From Nitrospira sp. (GTDB taxonomy: Bacteria; Nitrospirota; Nitrospiria; Nitrospirales; Nitrospiraceae), in NCBI GenBank assembly GCA_029194535.1, contig JARFXR010000001.1:1310721-1374720 (forward strand): a stretch of 64,000 nt of DNA. The letters are read 5' to 3'. Positions 45,538 to 53,580 of the stretch are shown here, piece after piece. Under the pieces are notes generated by a model. The model was not told the DNA's origin. It did not search any database and saw only the letters and a list, made by a program, of their open reading frames with translations. The translations under genes and the position numbers were made by a program. Position 1 is the first letter of the stretch. Each line of letters starts with the position of its first letter.

Positions 45538-46998
45538 ATGCACCAGACGGATAAGATCACAGAAAGCCGTGCGGCAGAGGCCCGACACCGCGCAGGAGAT
45601 CGGGATCTCTTGCGCGATGCGTTGCGGGATCAGGCGGATCGAGGTCAGACGAAATCCGACATCGTTCTGTTGTCCGTCCAGAGGTTGCTCCGGCGCGGTG
45701 CGATTACTAATCTTGCGAAAATGCTGGGGCGGATGCACCCCGCCGACGTGGCCAAAGTCATTGTGCACCTGTCCTCTCCGAAAGAAAAACGTGAAGTATT
45801 TGAGTTGGTCCGAGGGGACTCGAAACGCGGACAGGTCCTGAGCGAGCTCGACACGGACAGCATCACACAGGTGTTGGCGGATCTGTTGCAATCGGATATC
45901 GCATGGTTGATCAAGGATTTGGGACCGGACGACGTCGCCTACATTCTCGGCGTGCTGCCAGAAGAGCGCGCGAAAGAAATCCTTTCGCTCATGCGGACCG
46001 AGGATTCGACGGAGGTCGCCGACATCCTGAAATATCCAAAGGACACGGCCGGCGGCATCATGACCACCGAGTTCTTCGCGCTGTCGGAGGATGCGACGGC
46101 ACAGGACGCCATCCGGCGGCTTCAAGAGGCGACCGATGCAGAAATGGTGTTCTACATTTACGTCACTGACAAGGATGAGCGCTTGGTCGGCGTGCTCTCC
46201 TTGCGCCAGTTGTTGACGGTTCCTCCCTCGACGCCTCTGAAAAATATCGCGACGCGTGACGTCATCAATGTATCGGTCGACATGGATCAGGAAGAAGTAG
46301 CACGGCAAGTGGCGAGCTACAATCTCTTGGCCATTCCGGTTGTGGATAAGGAAGGGGTTCTCGTCGGAATCATCACGGTGGACGACGTCGTGGACGTCAT
46401 CCGAGAAGAAGCGACAGAAGACATGTTGAAGATGGCCGGCGCGGTGCAGGAAGAAGCCGTGTCGAAGTCCTCGAGTCTTGCCGCAGCAAAAGTCCGGTTA
46501 CCGTGGTTGTTCACCAATCTGGTGGGAAGCCTGCTTTCCGGCGCAATTCTGTGGGAGTTTCGATATACGATTCAGGAAGTCGTGGCGATCGTAAGCTTTA
46601 TTCCCGTTATCGCGGCCATGGGAGGTAATGTTGGCCTGCAGTCCTCGACATTGATCATTCGAGGATTGGCGACCGGCGTGGTCGAATTGACCGACGTCTG
46701 GTCGGTCTTTCTGAGGGAAGTCAAGATCGGACTGCTGATGGGAGTGGCATGCGGAATGATTCTATCCCTGGTCGGCTGGATTTGGCACCAGGGGTTTCTG
46801 GGCATGGTTGTCGGCATGTCGCTCATTACCGCGTTTCTGGTGTCCACCAGTATGGCGACGTTTATGCCTATATTCTTGAAGCGGATGGGCGTAGATCCGG
46901 CCGTGGCGGCCGGCCCCTTTGTGACGACTGCCAATGACATCACCGGCATCACCATCTATCTCACACTGGCCACGGTGTTTATGGAATATCTCCGGTAG
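45538..46998 (+). CDS. mgtE: Mg2+ transporter MgtE
   Basis: Magnesium channel of the inner membrane with Mg-sensing cytoplasmic domains. The 486-residue protein has an N-terminal domain of helical repeats (about 45-160, with KMLGRMHPADVAKVIVHL), two CBS domains (about 165-295, including GGIMTTEFFAL and IPVVDKEGVLVGIITVDDVV), a connecting helix and five hydrophobic segments (about 325-486: FIPVIAAMGGNVGLQSSTLI holds the conserved pore motif). It follows era by 9 bases; recO follows 59 bases later. Confidence 0.95.
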   Translation: MHQTDKITESRAAEARHRAGDRDLLRDALRDQADRGQTKSDIVLLSVQRLLRRGAITNLAKMLGRMHPADVAKVIVHLSSPKEKREVFELVRGDSKRGQVLSELDTDSITQVLADLLQSDIAWLIKDLGPDDVAYILGVLPEERAKEILSLMRTEDSTEVADILKYPKDTAGGIMTTEFFALSEDATAQDAIRRLQEATDAEMVFYIYVTDKDERLVGVLSLRQLLTVPPSTPLKNIATRDVINVSVDMDQEEVARQVASYNLLAIPVVDKEGVLVGIITVDDVVDVIREEATEDMLKMAGAVQEEAVSKSSSLAAAKVRLPWLFTNLVGSLLSGAILWEFRYTIQEVVAIVSFIPVIAAMGGNVGLQSSTLIIRGLATGVVELTDVWSVFLREVKIGLLMGVACGMILSLVGWIWHQGFLGMVVGMSLITAFLVSTSMATFMPIFLKRMGVDPAVAAGPFVTTANDITGITIYLTLATVFMEYLR

Positions 46999-47057
46999 CG
47001 GAGCCCTTGACGTAGAGGATTGAATGGTGATCCCCGTTTCCCGAAGACCTGGATTGC

Positions 47058-47810
47058 ATGCCGCTCATTAAAACCGCTGCGGTCACGCTGAGAAGCCGGA
47101 AGTGGGGCGAGGCGGATCGCATTGTCACGTTCTATACGAGAGTTGCCGGAAAAGTTCGGGGTGTTGCTCGCGGAGCGCGTCGCCCGAAGAGCCGATTAGG
47201 AGCGACGCTTGAACCGCTTACGATTTGCGAGTTGAATCTTTTCGAAAAATCAGGCGATTCGCTCTATCGTGTCTCACAGGCTGATTTGGTCGAACCGTTT
47301 GTGTGTTTCAGAGAAGATCTGACATTGATGGCCGCGGCGGCCAGAATGGCCAATGTCGTTGCCGCCATCACGCCTGATGGAGATCCTGATCCACAACTCT
47401 TTGAGACGCTCGAACAGGGGTTGTATTCGCTCGCTGCGAGTGAAGATCCTGCGCTGACGGCGCTGTTGTTTCAGATCCGGTTGCTCGGGCTGACGGGATT
47501 CCGTCCACAGACGGATCATTGCTCGGCTTGCGGACGGGGGCGAACGATTCCAGAATCGCAGTTTTCTCCCGTTTCCGGTGGCCTGGTCTGCGCGACGTGC
47601 GCGACACGACAGCAGTTTCATTGTGTGCCCCTTTCACGCGGAAGCCTGGCATTCCTCCAGCAGGCACTTCGGTTGGCTCCGGCGGTGATCACCAGATTGA
47701 AGGCAGGAGGCCAGGTCAGAGCCGAGGTGGAGGATGCCATCGAAGGATATGTTACCGTGGTAGTCGGCAAACGACTCCCTCCTGTTGATTTTCTTTCGCA
47801 CCCCGTGTGA
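47058..47810 (+). CDS. recO: DNA repair protein RecO
   Basis: RecFOR-pathway mediator that loads RecA. The 250-residue protein has the N-terminal OB-fold start KTAAVTLRSRKWGEADRIVT, RGVARGARRPKSRLGATLEP (about 33-52) and a C-terminal zinc-type module with CSACGRGR and CATC (about 155-183). era, mgtE, recO and the downstream genes are tightly spaced on one strand. era-recO neighbourhood is common in bacteria. Confidence 0.95.
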   Translation: MPLIKTAAVTLRSRKWGEADRIVTFYTRVAGKVRGVARGARRPKSRLGATLEPLTICELNLFEKSGDSLYRVSQADLVEPFVCFREDLTLMAAAARMANVVAAITPDGDPDPQLFETLEQGLYSLAASEDPALTALLFQIRLLGLTGFRPQTDHCSACGRGRTIPESQFSPVSGGLVCATCATRQQFHCVPLSRGSLAFLQQALRLAPAVITRLKAGGQVRAEVEDAIEGYVTVVVGKRLPPVDFLSHPV

Positions 47811-47841
47811 GAGGACTTGCTGGCGGAGGAAGGTAGACATC

Positions 47842-48198
47842 ATGGCGGAAGCAGTGCTTGAGCCCAAGGACATGTCTTGGATCGACAAAGGCGTGCTGAG
47901 TATAGAATGGAACGATGGACATCGCGCGGTATATCCCGTTCGATATCTGCGTCAACAATGCCCCTGTGCGGCCTGTGTGGATGAGTGGACGGGAGAACGA
48001 AGGCTGCAGGCGGACGATGTGCCGCTGCTGATCATGCTGCAGGACATTGAATCGGTGGGACGGTATGCTCTGCAGTTCAAGTGGAGCGATGGGCACGATA
48101 CCGGGATTTATTCATATCAGTTGCTGAGAAGGCTCTGTCAGTGCGACCTGTGTCAGCCTGTCAAGCCAACCGAACCCCGAAGCCGGAGGTTATTGTGA
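47842..48198 (+). CDS. DUF971 domain protein
   Basis: A 118-residue cytoplasmic protein of the DUF971 family, which shares a fold with the N-terminal domain of gamma-butyrobetaine hydroxylase. It starts at the ATG at 47842; the ORF upstream of it overlaps recO. Key positions are SIEWNDGHRAVYPVRYLR (about 24-41), a Cys cluster CPCAACVDEWTGER (about 45-58), and the closing LLRRLCQCDLCQP, so six Cys in two groups could bind a metal such as Fe-S or Zn. The function is unknown. Its stop overlaps the start of the lipoprotein gene by four bases. Confidence 0.8.
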   Translation: MAEAVLEPKDMSWIDKGVLSIEWNDGHRAVYPVRYLRQQCPCAACVDEWTGERRLQADDVPLLIMLQDIESVGRYALQFKWSDGHDTGIYSYQLLRRLCQCDLCQPVKPTEPRSRRLL

Positions 48199-48653
48199 GA
48201 CACTCCGCAACCTGGTCGGGGGTGCCGGTGATCTGCCTGCTCGGCATTCTCGCAGGATGCGGCGGTACGCTGTCCCTGGTTGAGCAGGAGCAGCATATTA
48301 GGAATAACGAGTTGCCGCTTCATCAGCTCACACCGCGAGCGTTTGTCGGAGTGTGGGGGATGCCAACCTATCAACGAGTCGAGTTTATGCAGTTTTTTGT
48401 CATGAAAGACGGAGCGTTCGTTCCACGGTCTCGTGTGGCCCTCGGAGAAGCTCCTAAAGGGTGGGACGCAAGTGTTGAGGCCGGTGAAGCCTTGTTCCTA
48501 GCCTATCCCGATCGTGGCTGGCTCTTGGTATTCTTTGATGAACGCTTGGTCTACAAGGAGGCACTTACGGCAGCACAGTTGCATGCGGTAGGACGAAATT
48601 GGAAGGTGGAAGATCGGTATCGTTCCCGGCTTGAGAACCCCTCTGCACCCTAG
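48195..48653 (+). CDS. Hypothetical lipoprotein
   Basis: A 152-residue predicted lipoprotein. From the GTG at 48195 (GTGA overlap with the DUF971 stop) the signal peptide is MRHSATWSGVPVICLLGILA, and the Cys after LLGILAGC is the lipobox Cys, at about residue 22. The mature part contains RAFVGVWGMPTYQRVEFMQF and WLLVFFDERLVYKEALT, but I recognise no family. It lies between DUF971 and glgA and may share their transcript. Confidence 0.72.
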   Translation: MRHSATWSGVPVICLLGILAGCGGTLSLVEQEQHIRNNELPLHQLTPRAFVGVWGMPTYQRVEFMQFFVMKDGAFVPRSRVALGEAPKGWDASVEAGEALFLAYPDRGWLLVFFDERLVYKEALTAAQLHAVGRNWKVEDRYRSRLENPSAP

Positions 48654-48674
48654 CCAGGATTTTGCAGGCTTTTC

Positions 48675-50186
48675 GTGAAAGAATCTCGCCCGCTGAATCT
48701 CTTAATAGCTGCGTCCGAAGCTGTGCCGTATGCTAAAACCGGAGGGCTTGCCGATGTTGTGGGGGCATTGCCGGCCGAACTGGCCAAACTCGGTCATAAC
48801 GTCATCCTTATGTTACCTCGGTATCGCAGCTTAGATGATTCAGGGCGAACTTTCCATGTGCTCGAACCTGTCCTGTTTCACACTCCTCTAGGTACAAGCG
48901 AATTGTCGATTGAGGAGGACATCATCTCACTGTCCGGCCAGCTATCGGTGCGGGTTTGGGCGTTACGGCACGAGTTCTTTTTTAACCGCTCAGGCCTCTA
49001 TCAAGAACAGGGGAGGGATTTTGAAGATAACCTTGAACGATTCGCCTGGTTTTCTCGAGCGGTGATCGAAGTGATGATTTACCTCCATCGTCAGAAAGGT
49101 TGGAAAACAGACGTATTGCATCTTCATGATTGGCAGACCGCCCTATCCGCCGTGTATCTCAAGACAGTTGACAGTATCAGGCCGGATGTTCAAGGGACCA
49201 AAACGGTACTCACGCTACACAACGTCGGATATCAAGGAATTTTCCCGGCTGCGAAATTCTGGCAGACGGGTCTTCCACAGGCGCTGTTCACCCCTGAGGG
49301 CCTTGAATTTTACGGATCAGTGAATTTGCTTAAGGGTGGAATACTCTTCGCCGATCGGTTGACGACGGTCAGTCCCACGTATGCTGAGGAAATCCTCACT
49401 TCGGAGTTTGGTTTCGGATTGGAAGGCGTGCTGCAGGCAAGGCGAGCAAAGCTGCAGGGGATCATCAACGGAATTGATGTTGACGTTTGGAATCCTGAGA
49501 CTGATCCACATCTTCCGGTCCGGTATTCGGCGGACAGTCGAACCGGTAAGCTGCAGTGCAAACAGGCGCTCCAGGAGGAATTGGGGTTGTCCCGAAAGGC
49601 AGTGCCGCTGCTTGCAGTCATTGCTCGTTTAACCTCGCAAAAGGGGCTCGATCTGGTTGAGGCAGCCATTCCTCGGATTATGGACCTTGACTTGCAGTTG
49701 GTGGTCTTGGGAACTGGAGATCCCGCCCATGAATCGAGTCTTGCGAAGATGCGAGATCGATTTCCAGATCGCATGGCATTGCGCATAGGATTTGATGAAG
49801 GGCTAGCTCATCGAATCGAAGGTGGGGCCGACATATTTCTCATGCCTTCGCGCTACGAGCCCTGTGGCTTGAGTCAGCTGTATAGCTTGCGGTACGGAAC
49901 GGTGCCCATTGTGACCAAAACGGGAGGGCTAGTCGATACCGTAGCGCCACTGGGCAGCGATGCCACGAACTCAGATAGAGCAACGGGTTTTCACATCGTG
50001 GTACCGACAGCTGATGCTGTGGTCGATGCCGTGCATAGGGCAGTCAGGGTGTATAGACGCCCAGCGTTGTGGAGCGATATGGTCCGCAGAGGTATGAAAA
50101 CTGACGTATCGTGGGCAGGGAGCGCTCAATCGTATGAGGAACTTTTTGTGAATTTGGTCGACGAAGTCGGTCCAGGAACAAGGTGA
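48675..50186 (+). CDS. glgA: Glycogen synthase (ADP-glucose type)
   Basis: Adds glucose from ADP-glucose to glycogen. The 503-residue GT5 protein has the N-terminal PYAKTGGLADVVGALP motif (about residues 17-32), LHDWQTAL (about 154), the central EGLEFYG and RLTSQKGLDLVEA (about 318) segments, and the C-terminal PSRYEPCGLSQLYSLRYGT (about 393) active-site region. The GTG start follows GCAGGC, a weak ribosome site. Glycogen storage enzymes are common in Nitrospira. No other glg gene is in the window. Confidence 0.95.
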   Translation: MKESRPLNLLIAASEAVPYAKTGGLADVVGALPAELAKLGHNVILMLPRYRSLDDSGRTFHVLEPVLFHTPLGTSELSIEEDIISLSGQLSVRVWALRHEFFFNRSGLYQEQGRDFEDNLERFAWFSRAVIEVMIYLHRQKGWKTDVLHLHDWQTALSAVYLKTVDSIRPDVQGTKTVLTLHNVGYQGIFPAAKFWQTGLPQALFTPEGLEFYGSVNLLKGGILFADRLTTVSPTYAEEILTSEFGFGLEGVLQARRAKLQGIINGIDVDVWNPETDPHLPVRYSADSRTGKLQCKQALQEELGLSRKAVPLLAVIARLTSQKGLDLVEAAIPRIMDLDLQLVVLGTGDPAHESSLAKMRDRFPDRMALRIGFDEGLAHRIEGGADIFLMPSRYEPCGLSQLYSLRYGTVPIVTKTGGLVDTVAPLGSDATNSDRATGFHIVVPTADAVVDAVHRAVRVYRRPALWSDMVRRGMKTDVSWAGSAQSYEELFVNLVDEVGPGTR

Positions 50187-50196
50187 AAACAAGAAC

Positions 50197-50682
50197 CTAG
50201 TGGAGATACAGGGAGACCGCAATGGCTGGATTATCGAGATTCAAAAGCCCGGCCTTCGCTTGCAAGGAGTAATAGGCGTAATCAGCTTGAGGTCTATACT
50301 CTAGGACGCTCTCAAAAAGCGATCGAGCGACTTCGATTTGGCCGATTTGAGCAGCCGCTTGCCCCGCGCGTAGCGAACAGGATGCAGCCATTGCTTTTAC
50401 ATCGACAGCAAGGCGAGCGGAAGGTGCGGAGACAAGCCGCTCAAGGTTGACGGGTAGCGGTATCACAAATCCGTCTTGAGGATTTGAGCGTTTTGCAGCA
50501 GTTCTTAATGTTAGAGCATCACGGTTGAGTTGATCGATGCTACCCCCACTGTTGCAGCGGGAATAGGTTTGCCAGAGGGCTGAGAAGCTACTGTTGTCAC
50601 CTTCTCTCGCCAGGTTAGAGCTCTGACAGCCTAGCATTGTCAGAAGAGATAGCCCCACGAGAATTGGCAATGTGCTCTTCAT
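50197..50682 (-). CDS. Small predicted lipoprotein
   Basis: A 161-residue protein with lipobox LTMLGC (signal peptide MKSTLPILVGLSLLTMLGC, ATG at 50682). The middle and end contain AGQAAAQIGQIEVARSLFES and YRPQADYAYYSLQAKAGLLN, similar to a single tetratricopeptide-like helix pair. It lies convergently 10 bases from the end of glgA, on the minus strand just downstream of the LuxR-type regulator. It might belong to the polysaccharide locus, but the function is unknown. The open frame could start at 50733. Confidence 0.6.
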   Translation of the reverse strand: MKSTLPILVGLSLLTMLGCQSSNLAREGDNSSFSALWQTYSRCNSGGSIDQLNRDALTLRTAAKRSNPQDGFVIPLPVNLERLVSAPSARLAVDVKAMAASCSLRAGQAAAQIGQIEVARSLFESVLEYRPQADYAYYSLQAKAGLLNLDNPAIAVSLYLH

Positions 50683-50841
50683 GCACAACGAAGGACTGCA
50701 ATCGGTGCACCAAGGATAGAATCTCGTAACCAATTGTAAAACAAATAAAAATTAAATTTTCACAGTTGAAACTAATGTGGCGTGAATAGCGCACCGTTGC
50801 ATTTTTAATACAACATCGAACAATGTAAGTCAAAAGATAAT

Positions 50842-51447
50842 CTAGGAATTGAAGATTTGGACAAGAATACCGGTTCGTGTGGTGGCATTGGTCTTTCTCA
50901 TAATGTGCTTAATGTGTTCCTTAACGGTCTGTTCGGTGATTTGGAGAGCATTTGCAATCTCTTTATTCGTCCAGCCTTTTGCAAGATGCTCAATGACCGC
51001 CTGTTCACGATTTGTTAACTGAAACTTCTCCTTCGCTTGGTCAGTATTCAGCTGTTGTCGACGTGTCAATTCTTCTAATGTAACGACCAGTCTTGCGAAC
51101 TGGACTCCGCCCCGATCTGGCAATCCGAATCCTCGAAGAAGTACCGGTTGCTCAGGGTTGCCAGTAACACGCTTAATCTCAAATTGTTCCCAGTCTTTTG
51201 CCTCGGTGCGAACGTGGAGCGCTTTGACGATCTCTCCACAAAGCTCTGTCAACACAGACGGAAGTACACCCTGGGCTGGTCGTGAGCTATTTCCTCCATG
51301 CTCGGCAAGATTGATTTGTCTTGCCAGCTCCGACGCCTGACGATTCATATGCAGTAGCTGCATGGATGCGGACAGCACCACAATGCCTGGGCCTGCACGC
51401 TGGTCGGCAAGTGTTTCCGAGTTACCTGCTGATGGTGATTCGCTCAT
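50842..51447 (-). CDS. LuxR-family transcriptional regulator
   Basis: A 201-residue regulator with an N-terminal PAS-like sensing part (GIVVLSASMQLLHMNRQASE, about 18-60) and a C-terminal LuxR helix-turn-helix (LTNREQAVIEHLAKGWTNKE, about 141-160, then IANALQITEQTVKEHIKHIM). No receiver domain is visible, so it is not a classical response regulator. It is divergent from the PilZ/NusG/EPS operon and is probably its regulator; this type of regulator is common at the head of exopolysaccharide loci. I used the ATG at 51447. Two AGGTATA copies lie in front of it. Confidence 0.85.
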   Translation of the reverse strand: MSESPSAGNSETLADQRAGPGIVVLSASMQLLHMNRQASELARQINLAEHGGNSSRPAQGVLPSVLTELCGEIVKALHVRTEAKDWEQFEIKRVTGNPEQPVLLRGFGLPDRGGVQFARLVVTLEELTRRQQLNTDQAKEKFQLTNREQAVIEHLAKGWTNKEIANALQITEQTVKEHIKHIMRKTNATTRTGILVQIFNS

Positions 51448-51470
51448 GTTCCGAGGAAGCTTTCTAGAAC

Positions 51471-51492
51471 AGGTATACAGGTATAATGTCAA
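51471..51492 (-). promoter_or_regulatory. Tandem AGGTATA pair with TTGACA on the minus strand upstream of the LuxR gene
   Basis: AGGTATA occurs at 51471-51477 and again at 51479-51485, one base apart. On the minus strand TTGACA (51492-51487) precedes them, which could be the -35 box of the LuxR-type gene. The direct repeat may be an operator, perhaps for autoregulation. Not proven. Confidence 0.3.
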
Positions 51493-51629
51493 TGCTAGAC
51501 AATCGCATGATTTCTGTTAATCTACGTAAACAATCCTAATTCCAATACAGTGATAATACGGAAACTTTACCTAACCCTTTTGGGGGAGTCAACACCCACT
51601 TTAGCGAACACTGGCATACGTGTTCGGTA

Positions 51630-51658
51630 TTGTCCATTTCTCGATTCGTTTCTATACT
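51630..51658 (+). promoter_or_regulatory. Candidate promoter of the EPS operon
   Basis: TTGTCC (51630-51635) and TATACT (51653-51658) are 17 bases apart on the plus strand. Expected start of transcription is near 51665, about 140 bases ahead of the PilZ gene. It lies in the 355-base divergent gap between LuxR and PilZ. That gap is AT-rich; the 82-codon open frame across it (51550-51798) is not convincing. Confidence 0.45.
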
Positions 51659-51802
51659 CGCGTCATTGTGAGGTGACTTCCCGTTTTTCTGCCTCTCTAA
51701 TGTGCAAGTTCACATGGAAGATGGACAGGAACATTGCCGCTGATGCGACAGGTAACATCACAGCAAATCGAGAAAATATTGATGGAACAATGACTTAGAT
51801 AC

Positions 51803-52168
51803 GTGTTGAAAGGGGGAGCAGTGGCACAGAACGAGTGGGAATGGGCAATCACCAAAGATTTTCAGAAGCATAGCGAACGAGTTGCGTTATTGAGGTCAAT
51901 TCCGTATGAAATTACGGCTCCAGTTGAAGATCCAGCTGGAGGAACCCGCCAAGGGAAGGCACTATCGCTCAATATAAGTAGCGGCGGAATGCTTGTATTA
52001 ATGGATCAGGCTCCAGCCATTGAGCAAGTATTGAAAGTATATGTCCCGACACCGACGGCCGCTGCAGAAACTCCCACACTAGCTGAAGTGCGTTGGACTA
52101 GAAAATTGCCGTTTAGCCGCCCCAACGGGTTTGGCCCTTATTTTGTTGGACTGAAGTTTATGTTTTGA
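51803..52168 (+). CDS. PilZ-domain protein
   Basis: Candidate c-di-GMP receptor of up to 121 residues. It has an Arg cluster (ERVALLRSI) and the PilZ box as LNISSGGML (near residue 58, matching the D/NxSxxG pattern), then a beta-rich part ending GPYFVGLKFMF. The Arg spacing is Rx4R rather than the usual Rx3R, so c-di-GMP binding is not certain. GTG at 51803 is used; GTG at 51821, preceded by AAGGGGGAG, is an alternative. It stands in front of the NusG-like gene and is presumably cotranscribed with the EPS genes. Confidence 0.75.
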   Translation: MLKGGAVAQNEWEWAITKDFQKHSERVALLRSIPYEITAPVEDPAGGTRQGKALSLNISSGGMLVLMDQAPAIEQVLKVYVPTPTAAAETPTLAEVRWTRKLPFSRPNGFGPYFVGLKFMF

Positions 52169-52214
52169 CCGGAAATCACTAGTTGTTGCGGGAGTAGAGA
52201 TCTGGAGTAGAAAA

Positions 52215-52718
52215 ATGGAGAAGTGGTACGCCATTATGGCGAAACCGAAGCAGGAGTATCCAACCGCTTCAGCCCTGCATCAAGTAGGGATTGCTACTTA
52301 CTATCCAGAGATCCGGGAAATTTTTTACGTTCGAGGTAAACGACATATTCGACCAGCAGGATTGTTTCCAGGCTATTTTTTTGCGAGATTTGATTATGAG
52401 AGACAATATCGGATGGTATCCTATTGTCGAGGAGTTCGAAGAATAGTGATGTTTGGGCACCTCCCAGCAGAAATCGAACCAACTTTACTAGAGGAAATCA
52501 AGATTAGGTTGGAACGACAGGACACGATCCATTTGCCTAGTTTCAAACCTGGCGAAGTCGTTAGGATCAATCATGGTCCTTTGGCCGGAATAAAGGCTGT
52601 ATTTGACTCTTCTTTACCGAGGAAGGAACGAGTCATTGTGTTCCTGCGGACTCTTTTCTATCAAAGCCGAGCAATTGTGCAGCTTTCAGATATCGAAAAA
52701 TTTCCTGAAGCTGTATAA
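52215..52718 (+). CDS. NusG/RfaH-like specialised transcription antiterminator
   Basis: A 167-residue NusG paralogue at the head of an exopolysaccharide operon. The N-terminal NGN domain starts KWYAIMAKPKQEYPTASALH (residues 3-22), then AGLFPGYFFARFDYE (near 48), as in RfaH and NusG. The C-terminal KOW domain reads FKPGEVVRINHGPLAGIKAV (about 116-135), followed by VIVFLRTLFYQSRAIVQL. It is short and lies in a polysaccharide locus, so it is a specialised factor (like RfaH, LoaP or UpxY) rather than the housekeeping NusG. The start is supported by GGAGTAG. An ops-like sequence follows it before the first export gene. Confidence 0.9.
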   Translation: MEKWYAIMAKPKQEYPTASALHQVGIATYYPEIREIFYVRGKRHIRPAGLFPGYFFARFDYERQYRMVSYCRGVRRIVMFGHLPAEIEPTLLEEIKIRLERQDTIHLPSFKPGEVVRINHGPLAGIKAVFDSSLPRKERVIVFLRTLFYQSRAIVQLSDIEKFPEAV

Positions 52719-52783
52719 GTATTATAGTGCACGAGATAGGTCTGCTCTTGGGTTGGTTGAGGGGGTAGAGGTGTATCCTCAAT

Positions 52784-52797
52784 GGCGGTAGCCTGTC
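52784..52797 (+). promoter_or_regulatory. ops-like antitermination element (GGCGGTAGCCTGTC)
   Basis: Its first eight bases are the exact 8-base ops core GGCGGTAG recognised by E. coli RfaH, and the first twelve differ from the 12-base form GGCGGTAGCGTG only at one place (C instead of G at position 10). It is on the transcribed (sense) strand, 66 bases downstream of the NusG-like gene and 38 bases before the first Wza-type gene. The same 8-mer also occurs by chance inside the ABC permease gene at 60831, so position and context are the main support. Confidence 0.5.
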
Positions 52798-52834
52798 TTG
52801 GTCATGACAACAATATTGCTATGAGGTCATCGAT

Positions 52835-53515
52835 ATGCGGAAGCTAGACGCATTTGGACTGTACGGGGTGCTACTAATAAAGCTGATTTGTGCATCCGTG
52901 GTTTTAGCGCAGGACGTTGAACTGAAGAAAAATGTCGTATCTCCTTCAAAGGCGACAACAGCTGGCGCTGCCGAAAAATCACTCCTAATAGTCACGTCGG
53001 ATTATATTATAGGTCCCGAGGATATTTTGGAGATCACCGTCTGGAAAAATGCAGATCTCTCCAAGCAAGTCCAGGTGAGGCCTGATGGAAGAATCTCACT
53101 CCCTCTTCTGGGCGATATCTCTGCGGTTGCAAAAACACCCACTCAATTGACCGAGGAGATCTCGACAGGGCTCAGGGCCTATATGGAAAACCCCACGATT
53201 TCTATCATGATCAAGGACGTGCAGAGTTACAACATTTATGTGTTGGGAGAAGTCAACAAACCTGGAAAGTATCCTCTGAAGAGTAAGACCACTTTGCTTC
53301 AAGGCATTACTGTCGCTGGAGGATTCACACCCATGGCGGCTCGTAACAAGATCGTCGTGTTCCGGTTCACTAAGGATGGCGAAGGACAGACCAAGCTCAA
53401 GGCTAGCTATGACGACATCGTCGTACGAGATGGATCGAGTCAGAACATCGAATTGAAGCCAGGTGATCAGATCGTTGTCCCGTCTGAGACGATGGTGGTG
53501 CTCCCCAGTCGCTAG
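52835..53515 (+). CDS. Polysaccharide export protein, Wza type, first copy (no lipobox)
   Basis: Outer-membrane polysaccharide secretin-like subunit. The 226-residue protein has a Sec signal (GVLLIKLICASVVLA, to about 26), then the Poly_export domain DYIIGPEDILEITVWKN (about 52-68) with LPLLGDIS, and a SLBB-type fold YVLGEVNKPGKYPLKSKTTL. There is no lipobox Cys at the cleavage site, unlike E. coli Wza. It is very similar to the next gene in the motif region, so the two arose by tandem duplication. Both lie downstream of the NusG-like gene and the ops-like site. Confidence 0.9.
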   Translation: MRKLDAFGLYGVLLIKLICASVVLAQDVELKKNVVSPSKATTAGAAEKSLLIVTSDYIIGPEDILEITVWKNADLSKQVQVRPDGRISLPLLGDISAVAKTPTQLTEEISTGLRAYMENPTISIMIKDVQSYNIYVLGEVNKPGKYPLKSKTTLLQGITVAGGFTPMAARNKIVVFRFTKDGEGQTKLKASYDDIVVRDGSSQNIELKPGDQIVVPSETMVVLPSR

Positions 53516-53580
53516 AAGTTGAACCGACGGCGACCGGCAAACGAGTTAAATTGTAGAAATTCTGGTCTCATGGAGCCAAC

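Noticed and set aside
51550-51798. 82-codon open frame between LuxR and PilZ
   Set aside because: It spans the likely EPS promoter, begins with GTG without a ribosome site and has no recognisable feature.
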